Source: Episyrphus balteatus | Lineage: Eukaryota; Arthropoda; Insecta; Diptera; Syrphidae | Direction of reading: 5' to 3' | Assembly: GCF_945859705.1 (NCBI RefSeq) | Contig: NC_079134.1 | Span: 117,924,620-117,988,619, forward strand | DNA: 64,000 nucleotides | Translations under genes and position numbers: made by a program | The notes under the pieces: generated by a model | The model's database searches: none | What the model was told of the DNA's origin: nothing | What the model saw: the letters and a program-made list of their open reading frames with translations, nothing else | Shown: positions 45,786 to 57,738 of the stretch, piece after piece | How positions within the stretch are numbered: position 1 is the first letter of the stretch | Layout: every line of letters starts with the position of its first letter

Positions 45786-46602
45786 AAAATTTAATCAACT
45801 TTTTGCTCAAGAATCTCTTCTTGCACTTTATTGCGCCTGATTGTTTCCTCTACTACTTTTTCCTTCAAATCAAAAAGCGTATCCAAAGCCCTTTGTATAT
45901 GCTTAGTACCCCAAAGAAATAGGTATTCCTGATTCCAGATGTTGAAGTTCTTAATCCCGGAGCTCTTTAACTGCTTCTTCCACTATGGATAAGGAATGCT
46001 GCCTATATTCTAGACCCCCAGTTGCTTTGATCTCATACATGGTTAGTTCACTTTGTTGTTTCACTTATTTTCTCCCAAATTAAAGCGTCTTTAAGAGGTG
46101 TTCCAACAATGTTGAGCTTCTTTTTGAGCATTTCCCAGAATTTTAAAACATCATCTTTTGTACCAGGTCTGTCCTCTCGCTCATGAGCTCATAGAGCTGA
46201 TGTTGTTTACTATTTGAATAGCTTTTTTTAAATGATGACACACATTACCCAGCTCGCTTTGATCAAGCCATGAAGAGAACTTGTTCTTAAAAAAAAATTT
46301 GAATAGCTTTTCTCGGCGAATACTGCTGAATAGCTGTCGAGCAGCCAAGCAACATCAGCACCACCAATTTTTCCAAACCCCAAAAGTCTTTTCAATAACA
46401 TCGCTCGGGCTTTGGTTTGACTTGTATTGAATTTACTTATGTGAGCTTCAACACCAGCGTTCCGGAGAGAAGTTATTAGCCTCGGAGAAAGAGAATTCCC
46501 TGCATATTCCATAGGACTGGTTATGGCTAAATATTTGGCATTCACGTATCGGATTTCCTGTTCATGAATCATGATCACAAATCTGAGATTTAAGAATGTC
46601 AA
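45786..46602 (-). pseudogene. Unrecognised decayed coding region
   Basis: The longest piece (46602-46228, perhaps starting after an AG acceptor near 46603) reads IRYVNAKYLAITSPMEYAGN, GNSLSPRLITSLRNAGVEA, KARAMLLKRLLGFGKIGGAD and VAWLLDSYSAVF: a composition like real protein rather than AT-rich noise. Downstream, other frames give DDVLKFWEMLKKKLNIVGTP, EIKATGGLEYRQHSLSIVEE and a lysine/glutamate-rich end EEILEQKVD at about 45790, so one gene with several frameshifts is likely. I do not recognise the family; a viral or transposon protein is possible but unsupported. Confidence 0.5.
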
Positions 46603-47306
46603 AGAAATATTTAAATTCCAATTGTTTTAAATATTTTGTACGTAGGTATTACGATCATTTCATTTAAATTATAAAGTCCTTTTCTTTTTCTGCTAAGCAC
46701 TTTGCTGCGAACAAAAGATGTGATTGACTGCGCTATCCCTTTATTAAAGTCCTTCAGCCTTCCCCTTCAGCTTTGAACCTTAGTAGACAGATGATTCATG
46801 CCTTTTCGATTTTTTGTTCAATATTAGAAAGATGCAACTGTTCCATCGTTCTATGTAAAACTATGTTATACCATTCAACTTTGAACTTACCCTAAAAAGC
46901 TAACCTTATTTTGTAGTACGTTTAAGCTAACCATTTGTCGAAACGACGAAGTGATTTTTAACCGCGCTGTTAAGAAAAAGTTATTAACTAATTTCTGTGA
47001 AGTTAAATAATTCATGTTAAGTAGTTATTTTCTTAACAGAAAAAGCAAAAAAAGAATTTTTTTACACACGGGTTACACGAATTAAGAATGCAATCGGAAG
47101 CTCCTTTTTCCGAAAAATCAGAAAAAATAAAATTGGTGTTCGTCAAATCGACGAAGGTTAGCTTTCTAGGGCTTATTTTACTCAAATTAACTTTCCCTTC
47201 AGCTTAATTCACTTAAAATTACTTCCATTTGAGTTCAAAATTATTTTAATTCTTTTTTAAATCGAAACAAATTATTTTCAAACAGATGGAATGACAATAA
47301 TAATGC
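46603..47306. other. Spacer, possibly more of the unrecognised gene
   Basis: On the minus strand at 46860-46690 a frame reads MEQLHLSNIEQKIEKA and later GIAQSITSFVRSKVL, which could be an upstream exon of the decayed region at 45786-46602. This is only suggestive. Confidence 0.35.
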
Positions 47307-47314
47307 ATATTGGT

Positions 47315-47870
47315 TAGGGTGCTTCTTCAAATTCAATTTTCGAAATTTTAATGGGACACCCTTTCATTTTGTTCTTCCTGCCTTAAATATAAATTGGAAC
47401 AGTTTACACACGTTCTAGGGGTCGCTACCACAATTCAAAGTTTTGAAAAATACACCAAATTTTGTTTTTTTTTTACAAAATTTCAAAATTTGTTATCAGA
47501 ATTAAGTACTATTAAATCTTTAGCTGTTTTGAAAGAAATTTTGATAAAAAATACAGCGGAATAAAAATTTTTGAATATTTTTGAATTCGACATTTTTTTT
47601 TTGTGTTATTCTGTAGAATAGCTAACTAAGTGATCTCTTAATTGAAAAATTCAATGTTTTTATCTGATTGTTTATGAGCCTAATATCTTTATTCGTCAGA
47701 CAGTTAACTGACTGTTTATTAAAAGATTGAAAAAATCGGGTCTTAAGCGTAGATACTTTGTATTGTACCTAACAAAAAAGTTTTTGTTGAAATTGATCTT
47801 TTTTTTTACTTAAATCTTTAGTGAATGGTAGGAACCCCTAAATTTTTTCGACCATATAAGAAGCACCCTA
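47315..47870. mobile_element. hAT-like MITE with TAGGGTGCTTCTT ends, 8-bp TSD ATATTGGT
   Basis: A 556-bp element; ends TAGGGTGCTTCTT are exact inverted copies. ATATTGGT lies at 47307-47314 and 47871-47878. The interior is AT-rich and non-coding. Confidence 0.9.
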
Positions 47871-48070
47871 ATATTGGTGTTAGTAAAATAGGGATAAATC
47901 TGCCGAAAAATCCAGATCTGAAAAATTGATCCAAGATTAAAAAATAAATCAATTTTTTTGGCCAAACGCAGTCAAAAATTGTAAAAATCAGTTTTTGACA
48001 GATCTTAATAAAAAAGTAAATTGATTTTTGTATCAACCGAAAACCGCATAACAATGGGCACGTTCAAAGA

Positions 48071-48565
48071 GCTAACATAAAGCTATCCAATCACAAATCC
48101 ATTCTTCTGTTTTTGGAAGAGTGCAGAAAAAGAAAAATGGATCTGCGGAATCCCTAAATTCGTCGCCGCACAATTTTCACCGAAATATCTACAATAAGAG
48201 CTAATGATGTTTTTTTTTATGCTACGGCTTTGGAAATCAATCTTAAAAATATGAAAATAAGATATAACAAAATCTTAGACAACAACAAGAAAAGCTTCAC
48301 CGGTCGAGGCCGAATGTCTTGGCCATATTTTGATATTATGTCAGAGATTTATTCTGCCGAATCTACGGTACAAAATTCTCACACGATGAGTGAGAATTCA
48401 CCAGAACATTTAATGGCTCCGACTTCTTCATCCGCAAATGCTAATAAAATAAAGAAGTCACCAGATTTTAAAGAGAAACTATTAGCAGTAGAAGAAAAAA
48501 AGCTAAAAATATCAGAGGAGATCCTCAAGGAATTGAGAGAGTTAAATAAAATTAAAAGCTTTTAA
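48071..48565 (+). pseudogene. Myb/SANT-like (trihelix) protein relic
   Basis: From about 48071 a frame reads SILLFLEECRKRKMDLRNP, then a stop, then TIFTEISTIRANDVFFYATA. The open frame continues (ATG at 48230) with NLKNMKIRYNKILDNNKKSF, TGRGRMSWPYFDIMSEIYSA, a Ser/Pro-rich linker and a Lys/Glu-rich helical C-terminus (EEKKLKISEEILKELRELNK). The N..iRY..I.DNN..tGrGr..WpYFd.M pattern is typical of transposon-linked trihelix proteins. A single early stop breaks it. The nearest transposase piece is the Harbinger C-terminal fragment at 50995-51198. Confidence 0.75.
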
Positions 48566-49561
48566 GACAAAATGCAAGCAGTGAGTATAAATATATGTAC
48601 ATACTAGTGCAGGCGCTAGAGGTAGTTGAGTATGCAAAATATGAGGACCGAGTTTCACCAATGGATTAGAGTTCAGAAAGGGTCAAAGATAAATAATGTG
48701 GATCTTGCCGGTCAATTTTGTGGTCCATTATTTTTTACGCCTTTATTCTTATTTGTATGGTGAATATGCCATTTATTATCTTTTAAAAAACAATTAAGAC
48801 ATTCACGAGTTTTTTTGCAAGCATCGTTCAATGGGTTATAAAAGAAGATAAAACCGTGAAGTACTATAATGAGAGGGTGGAAATTGAAGAAAGGGGGTTT
48901 GGTTTGGTTTTTTCAAATATCTCGTAAACGAAGCAAAATTGGACTATTTCGCACTTAAAACTTTTTGAAGACAATTAAATTCATTGAGATACGGGTATCC
49001 CAGATAGCCTATCCGATAGGTGTCTGAACGTGCCCAATGTATTGGGGAGTTCAAATAGTTATTGACTTGTAATTCCATTCTTCGTTTTTCTTATTCTTTG
49101 CTTGAATTTAAAAAAAAATCTAATGGAATCCATTTCTTCGATTTGGTTTAAAATTTTGTTTTTGGGTTTGACTTCATGTATCTCAATCAACAATGAAGTG
49201 GCCTATTTCATAGATAATACATTACATACATAATACATTGTATGATTTTGACAGTTGTGATTATCCTGATGTTCTGATTATTTCTGTTTCATAAAACTGT
49301 TGTATGAAAAACTGTCATACATCAATGAATGAACGGAGAATCGACTGGAAGAATTCCAATTGTTTCATATACATATTGTTGTCATACATTGTTTTGATAC
49401 AAATAACAGTAAATTCATACATTACAAACAGCAAAGTTTTCTGATGTAGGTAAGTAAGAGCGCAGAAATGAGTTTAAAAAGAAAATACAAAAAAGTGAGT
49501 TTAAATTTTATAATTTGAGAATAAAGAATAATTTAACATTAGGTACACACCTACCGGCCCA
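48566..49561. other. Spacer, nothing recognised
   Basis: Contains loosely repeated ATACATTGTATGA / TCATACATTG strings (49220-49410) and no coding similarity. Confidence 0.5.
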
Positions 49562-49700
49562 GGGACATAAGTCCCGAATTTTTTTTCGGGACTAATGTCC
49601 CACTTTACCGGGTCATAAGTCCCGAATCGAATTCGGGAATTATGTCCCAGTAAAGTGGGACATTAGTCCCGAAAAAAAAAAATCGGGACTTATGTCCCTG
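49562..49700. repeat. Multi-palindrome repeat, copy 3 (best preserved)
   Basis: Starts CAGGGACATAAGTCCCGA and ends with its reverse complement. Between them lie CGGGACTAATGTCCCACTTT, a central CCCGAATCGAATTCGGGAAT and CAGTAAAGTGGGACATTAGT. The whole is one large palindrome built of four or more smaller stems. CAGGG/CCCTG ends recall hAT elements, but no target duplication is obvious. Confidence 0.93.
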
Positions 49701-50994
49701 CGCCGCATTTTCAGCTGGTTACACACTCATAGGGAAGTCGTTTATTCATCAGCAAGGTTATATCAAAAGCCACAAGAGTGGATTGATCACAAACTTTTTG
49801 CGGGATATCGGAGTAGAGTCACTTAACTGTACACCGCAAAGTCCCGACTTTAATATAACAGAAATTGAGTTGGCTTAAAACGAGTATTCCCCTGACCAGG
49901 TTAGTTACATTAGTGCAAGTGAAGTACAATAAAACAATCAAATAAACTTACGCAGGTGTAGTCAGTTTTATTTTTTTTTTGATAAAAATGATTAGGTATT
50001 TAAAGTAAAGCCTAATAACCACCACCTGAAAAGCTTACACACTGAGAGAGAGTGGCTCTGGTACTATTTTTTTGGTGACAGTACAGTGGGTTTCCTTTGC
50101 GTGAGATTGTGATGGGACAGCGTTGTTCCTGGAAAATAAATATAAGGGGCCATTTTCGGGGCCATTTCAACATTTTAGGGGCCATTTCATTTTTCATGTA
50201 AAATTTTTTTTTTAAAACACATACCAAAACACATAAACTAGGTATATTTTGTTTATTTAATTATTTTTTCTGATAAGTTAAACACAAACTAAAGATATAC
50301 ATAAGTAGGTACTATAGTCTATAGATACAAATTGCCGTTGGGAAACTCAAAACGGTCGCAAAAAAGGGTCACTAAATAATAATAGTCTAATAAAAAGAAG
50401 GTAATAGAAAAACTTAAGCCCTGGTCTTTGGATCATTTCATCACCAAATGGCGAATCCCGCAATGTTCGACAACTGTAATTGATCTATACCTCGCAGCCT
50501 ATTGGTTTGACCGAATAAGTTATTTGATCCAAATCCAAACTGTTTCTTCTATGTTAGATATAACTTTATAAATAAAGTCCCCAAATTTTTTTTAATGAAG
50601 ATCGAACAACCGGGGCTTCCGAACTACCGAACAAGGCCAGAAAAATTGGTTCTTAAAAATCTAATATATCTAATTTATTTTGGATTTTATTAAATATTTT
50701 TGTTTTTTTTTTTTTGGCCATAAACTTTTATAAATCATTTTAGTCTTTTTCCCAATGAAATAAAAATACTGAATACTTCAGAAGCCTTTATCAATCAGGT
50801 TTAAACTAGGTATAAAGATAAAGGAAAAGAAATATCATTTGTCGTCCTTTCTCTTCAGTGAATGCATTCGCAAAATATTTTGACAATCGATCTTTAGTCG
50901 ATAACGACTTAAAAAATCATTAAGTTGTTAACTCAACTAATTTATTTTGTAAAAATGCATGTATTAAGTAAAGAATTTCATTAAATGGGGCCAT
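49701..50994. other. Spacer, mostly unrecognised
   Basis: A stretch at about 50410-50560 (TTGACCGAATAAGTTAT) resembles the repeats at 58150-59645. Minus-strand 50012-50227 is an open frame without recognisable motif. Confidence 0.45.
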
Positions 50995-51198
50995 TTGCTG
51001 TTGGCCCTGAGCACGGGGTCAAAATATAAATTCTTGGGCCAAATGGCCCAATTGGGCACATTTGCACAACGCTGGATGGGACCCTATCCAGAAATTTTAT
51101 TAAACAATCTAGAGAAAGTTTTTAATTTTAGGTCCTCAAGAGCACAGAGGATAATTGAAAACACCTTTGGAATTCTGGCTGCTCGCTGGAAAATATAA
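50995..51198 (+). pseudogene. Harbinger transposase C-terminal fragment
   Basis: The frame ends VFNFRSSRAQRIIENTFGIL and AARWKI, the conserved FN.R.SraRr.iEntFGiLaaRW block that contains the catalytic Glu of PIF/Harbinger transposases. Upstream sequence (MLLALSTGSKYKF...) is not clearly homologous, so only about the last 40 residues are supported. No ends were found; this is an isolated relic. Confidence 0.8.
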
Positions 51199-51635
51199 AA
51201 CAAAAAAGAGATCGAGTTCGAGACCCAAGCGAAATAGGGTAAAAGATTAATGAATAATGATCAATATGTGTAAAGTTTTTTTTTTAAATCATGTTGTAAA
51301 CTTTTAAGAAACCTACTAATAGAATTCTTTTAATTTTGTTGGCTTTTACTTGGTGGAAGTCTTTAATATTTGAACAAATAATTTTTTTGATTTTGATAGT
51401 TTCACTTTGTTTTTATTTTTTATTTGTTGTTACAGCAGCTGCTTCGGCACACAGTACCTTCATCAGACAGTCACCTGTTAGACCCCCATCAGACCCCCAT
51501 TTATAACAAAATCAAACTTCCCGATCCCTGTATTTCCAGGTACGCACTCTGACCAGATTGTGGCTTCTTGCTCAGAACTCCCAAGCTTTTCCATTTTTTC
51601 TTGCATGCATCAACTGTAAAAAACAAGCAAACATA

Positions 51636-52480
51636 CAGCTGCGGTCAAAAAAATAGCAGTAAAAAAAAACCCGAAATCAATCCATATATGTACATACATA
51701 TGTAAATATATTTTTTTTTTATTAAGTCACATTCATTTTAAATCAGGTTATGAATGACAGCAAATATTTAGATTTTATCAAAAAAATAAAAATATAGAAA
51801 TCTTTGTATTCAAGGTACAGATTTGCTCCGGTCAAAAAAATAACAGTTCTAATGAAAAATTAGGAAAAAAACAAAATGTTGATAAAAATTACAAGAAAAT
51901 TTGTTAATATTTGGCTTCATAGAGTCAACTTAACCCTGATATCTCTTTGATGGGATACCTTTCCATGCAGTCTTAACTGCAATCCAAAGTTGATTATTGT
52001 TGGTGGGTTTCGAAGCTGCAACCGTTTTTTTCCGCATCAGCCTTAATATTCTCGATTGGTTTGAGGTCAGGTGATTAGAGAATGGGGAGTGCAGTGCAAA
52101 ACAGAAATATTATTGACCCAAAACCACTCTTAACCTTTTTTGCTGTTGTGCTCATCTTATTGGTATTTACTCCTATACGTAAGACAGTAAGGTTTCCTGA
52201 AGAATGCCAATGTATCACACTCTTTATTCAGTATATGCGTCCTACACCATGGTATGAAAAACAACCCCATACCATAATGCTGAGCTACCATGTTTTAAGG
52301 ATTTTGGCGTACCTATAACTAGACAAATATTAAGCGTTTGATGGGTGTCGCTTGTCGCATACATATAGGTACTATCGAGAACCATAAGATATTTCGCCAA
52401 AACTCTATCTATCATATCCTCTTGGTCTTGGAGGAAGAATAGATCTTCAAAATACCATAATGAAGGAACGTAGACGCTTT
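51636..52480 (-). pseudogene. Tc1-like transposase relic with one terminal repeat
   Basis: A terminal repeat CAGCTGCGGTCAAAAAAATA starts at 51636 next to TA, resembling the end of the Tc1-like element at 9630. Inside, on the minus strand, are LVIGTPKSLKHGSSALWYGV (about 52300, the KHGG..mvWG block), YIGILQETLLSYV (about 52200), SPDLKPIENIKADAEKNGCS (about 52070) and NNNQLWIAVKTAWKGIP (about 51990). These follow Tc1 transposase order, in different frames with stops. The other terminus is missing, probably lost near 52490. Confidence 0.85.
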
Positions 52481-53914
52481 CGGCGCTACATCCCGATCGC
52501 TCGTTTTTTTTTTTTTTTATTTTTTTCAATTCCCGGCGGCATGCCTCGGCGGGCGGTGGTGGTACGAGCTTCTGATGTAGTTATTCTTTTTTTTTTAGGA
52601 GTCGATAGTGGCGTCTGGCTCCATTTCTCACAATTTTATTATTATTTATTTATTTATTATTATTTTTGTACTCCTCGCTTTTAATTGTTATATGTACCTA
52701 TAGCTGGTAGGGTCCTGTAAATCTCAAAAAAATTCTTTCTAAAAATTGTATCACTCTTTTTGGTGGCCATTGCAGTTAAATATTGGTTTTTTATTGTTCG
52801 CAGTCGTAGATATCTTTTGAATTGTCTCTGTTGAAATAACGTTTTCTCTTCTGCCTGCCGGGCAGACATTTGTCTTCAAATTGACTAACATGTCAGTCCG
52901 ACCATCAAAAAATCAAATTTTTTAAAAACCGTCCGGCTTACCGGACAAACCGTCGCCGTCGTGTCGTTTGAGTGTTCACACGTTCAAAATTTCGTCAGAT
53001 CAGACCAAATGACAGCTGGTCTGTCCGGTAAGTTGGTCAATGTGAACTACAAACACGAAATGAATTATTATTACTAGGAAAAAGCCAACAGTTAACAGGA
53101 ACAAAACAACCTTTTTACAAAATCAAAGATAACCTAGCTGACTGATCATTTTTTTTTTTTTGCATTTGAAGATGCTTTGGCTTCTCCTTCCTCAGAAAAA
53201 AAAATGCAAATATTGGTTTATTAAAATCAAATTTTTAATGTGTAAAAAAATATTTTTTTTTTGGCAGACTGGCTTGATGAAAAACTTTATTAACTTTTCA
53301 TTAATAAATACAATATTTTAAAAAATAATCACGCTTTGCCCCACGAATAAAATGCTAAAAAAGTTTATTTTGACACTTTTCCTCCAAATTAACCGTTCAA
53401 ACAAACTGAGGATATCTGGGGCAGTAAAAAAGATATCGGAAAGATTTAAACCGATTTAAAAAGGTAGAAAATAGTTCTTATAAAAACCGTTACTAAATAT
53501 GCTCAAACAATTTTCCTTATATAAAAGAATAAGGCCCGAAGTGCTGCATTTTCTAACGGTAATATTTCAAAAACGGGAGCTGATTAGTTTTTTTCTGACT
53601 TCGGATTCGAGTTCACCGAAAACCTTCAGGAAAGTATGTTTTTGTTTCGGCAACAAAACCCTTGTAAACCAGTGTTATTAATATTATTCATGTTGAACGA
53701 AATTATGATTTAAGAAGCTTTTCATTACTTAGGTATAAAGAACTTTACAAAAATTCGTCTCTGATTCCGTCAGCTTTCGGGTATTTTTCAGCGGTTTACT
53801 AAATTAAACACATTCAGTTATATGTATATATTTTATTTAATTTAATTGGTTCTCAAAGGATAGTTACCTAAGCTTGCATGACCCCGTGAAAATTCACATT
53901 CACTTTTAGTCTAA
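52481..53914. other. Spacer, nothing recognised
   Basis: Includes a T-run at 52504-52520, a GC-richer patch at 52531-52570 and a TATT/ATTT-rich tract at 52634-52670. No gene or element ends are defined. Confidence 0.5.
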
Positions 53915-56381
53915 GAGCCGGCAGCATATTTTGGCAGTTTTGATATAACCGAAATTCGAGTGTGCACATATCTAGATATTCACCACAGTATCTCAACGGA
54001 AAAAGTCTGGCAGTGATCTTGTTCAGCTTTCCCTTGCCAGACGCATCCAAAGTGCAGCAAAAAATCAACTTTTGGCGTTTTGGTATAACCGAATAAATGA
54101 TACACCAAAAAATCATAAAAAATCCCCTGATTTCGAAACTGTGGGTACCGCAAGTTTCTTTTTCAGCTTTCCCCCCGCCAGACCGCTTTAAAGCATTTTT
54201 AAGTGCATTTTTCTAATAAAAAACCTAATTACTTATTTTCTGTTAGGTATAACCGTATGATGGTAACAAATTAATATTCTATGTCTATTCCAGGTCCAGA
54301 AAATATAATTTTTAGCCAGCTATTTTTCAGCCTTCCCTCTGCCAGACGCATCCAAAGTGCAGTCAAAAATCAACTTTTGGCGTTTTGCTAGGTATTAACC
54401 GAATAAATGATACACCAAAAAATCATAAAAAATCCCCTGATTTCAAAAATGTCGGTACCAGAAGTTTTTTTTCAGCTTTCGGCCCGCCAGACCGCTTTGA
54501 AGCATTTTGAAATGCATTTTTCTAATAAAAAACCTAATAGCTTATTTTCTGTTGGGTTTAACCGTGTGATGGTAACAAATTAAAATTCTATGTCCATTCC
54601 TGGTTTAGAAAATATAAGTTTAAGCCAGATATTTTTCAGCCTTCCCTCTGCCAGACGCCCTTAAAGGTTTCCCAAACAGGTTTTTCCATACAAAAAACAC
54701 CTAGTTTCTGTTTTTTTCTTATAAAATTGAAATAATATTTTTTTGTTTAGAGTAACCATATGATGGCCAAATATTAATTTTCTCTGAATTTTCCTGATTT
54801 AGAAAATGTAAGTTTAAGCCAGTTTTGTTTCAGCCTACCCTCTGCAAGACGCCGTAAAAGGTATCTCAATAGTACGGGAAAGTTAGATTTTGCTATATGG
54901 GGGTCTGGGAAAAAATCCGAAATGCATTTTGACTTCAGGGATCGAAAGAGCATAAACCGAGGGATCGTAAGAGTCTAAAACCACATTTTGTACAACGGTA
55001 CCAAGAGTCATTTTGTTTGTCCCTATACAAAAAATTGCAATTTTTTTGAAGTTTTTTGCCTACAGATCGAAAACGGTCTGTCAATATGACAACAATAAGA
55101 AAATCACTTTTTGACGTGTTTAAAAAAAAAAACACCCTAACTTTTAAACCAAAGGGATATTCGAAAAATGTTATTTAACATAATATATTGTAGAAAATTA
55201 AATTATTTCAAGTTTTTCATACATTGTTTTTCTGTAGGTTAACGTGAGTTATGCGAAAAACTAAAATTTTTATAAAAAAAAATGGCGGCTAAATGACTCT
55301 TGATGCGATTGTACAAAATGTGGTTTAAGACTCGTGTCTTTATGCCTTTCGAGCCCTGAAGTCAAAATGCATTTCGGATTTTTTCCCAGACCCCCATATA
55401 GCAAAATCTAACTTTCCCGTACTATTGAGATACCTTTTAGGGCGTCTGGCAGAGGGTAGGCTGAAACAAAACTGGCTTAAACTTACATTTTCTAAATCAG
55501 GAAAATTCAGAGAAAGTTAATATTTGGCCATCATATGTTTACTCTAAACAAAAAAATATTATTTCAATTTTATAAGAAAAAAACAGAAACTAGGTGTTTT
55601 TTGTATGGAAAAACCTGTTTGGGAAACCTTTAAGGGCGTCTGGCAGAGGGAAGGCTGAAAAATATCTGGCTTAAACTTATATTTTCTAAACCAGGAATGG
55701 ACATAGAATTTTAATTTGTTACCATCACACGGTTAAACCCAACAGAAAATAAGCTATTAGGTTTTTTATTAGAAAAATGCATTTCAAAATGCTTCAAAGC
55801 GGTCTGGGGGGCCGAAAGCTGAAAAAAAACTTCTGGTACCGACATTTTTGAAATCAGGGGATTTTTTTATGATTTTTTGGTGTATCATTTATTCGGTTAA
55901 TACCTAGCAAAACGCCAAAAGTTGATTTTTGACTGCACTTTGGATGCGTCTGGCAGAGGGAAGGCTGAAAAATAGCTGGCTAAAAATTATATTTTCTGGA
56001 CCTGGAATAGACATAGAATATTAATTTGTTACCATCATACGGTTATACCTAACAGAAAATAAGTAATTAGGTTTTTTATTAGAAAAATGCACTTAAAAAT
56101 GCTTTAAAGCGGTCTGGCGGGGGGAAAGCTGAAAAAGAAACTTGCGGTACCCACAGTTTCGAAATCAGGGGATTTTTTTATGATTTTTTGGTGTATCATT
56201 TATTCGGTTATACCAAAACGCCAAAAGTTGATTTTTTGCTGCACTTTGGATGCGTCTGGCAAGGGAAAGCTGAAAAAGATCACTGCCAAACTTTTTCCGT
56301 TGAGATACTGTGGTGCATATCTAGATATGTGCACACTCGAATTTCGGTTATATCAAAACTGCCAAAATATGCTGCCGGCTC
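53915..56381. repeat. Large inverted repeat: arms about 1.1 kb, spacer about 280 bp
   Basis: Left arm 53915-55012 and right arm 55291-56381 are nearly exact reverse complements from GAGCCGGCAGCATATTTTGG at the outer edge to CCAAGAGTCATTT at the inner edge. Each arm contains tandem units of about 305 bp starting near CCAGACGCATCCAAAGTGCA (left arm 54037, 54342, 54651, with a short one at about 54845). The spacer has AACACCCTAACTTTTAAACC, reminiscent of the centre of the foldback at 20.2 kb. GTCTA occurs just outside both arms. No coding sequence. Confidence 0.94.
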
Positions 56382-57549
56382 TCGGTCTATTTACAAGTTA
56401 ATTAATTTAAGAAAAAAAAAAAATAATTGAGCTAACGACTCAACATGCAAAACAAAAATCGAAATTCATTAGAAATAATGTAAAGTGTCTATATTTTATT
56501 CGCATGTTGATGTTTCCCACGAGAATCCTTTTTATTCCCCTAGACCCCACACAGAAGCTATTCAGACCACAAAACAGTCCATATTGTTTGCATAGAACTC
56601 TTTTCTAAGAAATCACAGAAGAACAGGAAAACAAATTCATTCCACGATCGATCGGTTTGTTGCGTCCCTTCGCTAATAAGAATTTGAAATATTTCATTTG
56701 GTACATCCTGCTTGGTCAAATATTAAAGATGCGATATTTCCGATATCCAATTAGCTACCGAATTTCGGAAGCTCAATTTCAAGAAAGGTGGGTCACATAC
56801 ACATCACAACAATCAAACATTTTATTCGTGAGAAGAAACAGTCAGATCAAACTACTGTTTGCGGTAGCATGCGAATAATATTATCTTAATTTTATATCAT
56901 CGGAATGTTAGTTCTTCCCGATCCCAAAATCTCAAGAAACTTTGGTCCAAATGTTATATTTGTATCTACACTAATAATCAGAAATCAGAATATTTTTTTA
57001 TCGGATATAGGAAAATTTATGACGATGGTCACGAAGGCATAATCATATAGGTTCGATTGAAGGAGTGGAAACTTATCACAGTGGTCGATAATATTTGATT
57101 GTCGCTTCGTGTCGTCGAGGATACCTGCAAATCAACTTCTTTTGTTTTTATTTATTTCGAACTTTCAATGAATGAAATGTGAATGGGTCTTTTTCTACTA
57201 TGTATTTCAAAAAGAATATTAATAGATAAACCACTTTTGATAAATATTGCGTAGAAGAAGTAAGAGAAAATCGTTGGCATTGAGTTAGTAAAACTAAAAA
57301 AGATTTTAATAAAGTAGAAATCTGTCTGCTGGAGGGATATTCAACATTGTAAACTTTGGATGTTAATTGTTTTTAATGTTTTGTGCTACGGGAGTCAATA
57401 TGGAATGGCATTCTTCAAGACAATGCAATTCTGTTTCTCAAGTGAGCATTTTTTGTATTAGAATAGTTAAAGCACACTTTTAAAAATCCCAGAGATAGTC
57501 GTTGCTAAAGATGTGTGTCACATTTATCACATTTATCACATTCAAAATA
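56382..57549. other. Spacer, nothing recognised
   Basis: No coding or repeat structure can be named. Confidence 0.5.
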
Positions 57550-57738
57550 TCAACTTATTTTTTTGAATTTGTTGAGGAGAACTTCAGATATATAATTTGT
57601 AACCTTTCGCCAAGCGTTAACATTTTTTGTGGGCAGTCTATGTGCATTGAGAATTTCAGCCAATTGATTCCACAATTTGTTTAAATGCGCTTTCCCTTCA
57701 AACGATTTTGGCTTTGCCAAATCTGGGTGTTCCTCCAT
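57550..57738 (-). pseudogene. Myb/SANT-like (zeste-type) domain fragment
   Basis: The minus frame reads MEEHPDLAKPKSFEGKAHLN, LWNQLAEILNAHRLPTKNVN and AWRKVTNYISEVLLNKFKKI. It follows the fold pattern of a zeste/Myb-SANT-like DNA-binding domain (MEeHPdLA...lW..La..LN..GPp.k....W.kvw.d.k...k.K). Only this domain, about 60 residues, is present, with no introns, partner gene or ends visible nearby. It may be a fragment of a host-like gene or of a DNA-transposon accessory protein. Confidence 0.75.

Noticed and set aside
45786..46602. Endogenous negative-strand RNA virus polymerase or nucleoprotein
   Set aside because: No polymerase motif or other diagnostic block could be identified; the resemblance was only of composition.
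53868..56401. Matching short open frames in both arms (53868-54116 minus, 56180-56401 plus) as a conserved small protein
   Set aside because: Their similarity follows from the arms being inverted copies of each other, and the sequence lies in non-coding tandem units.
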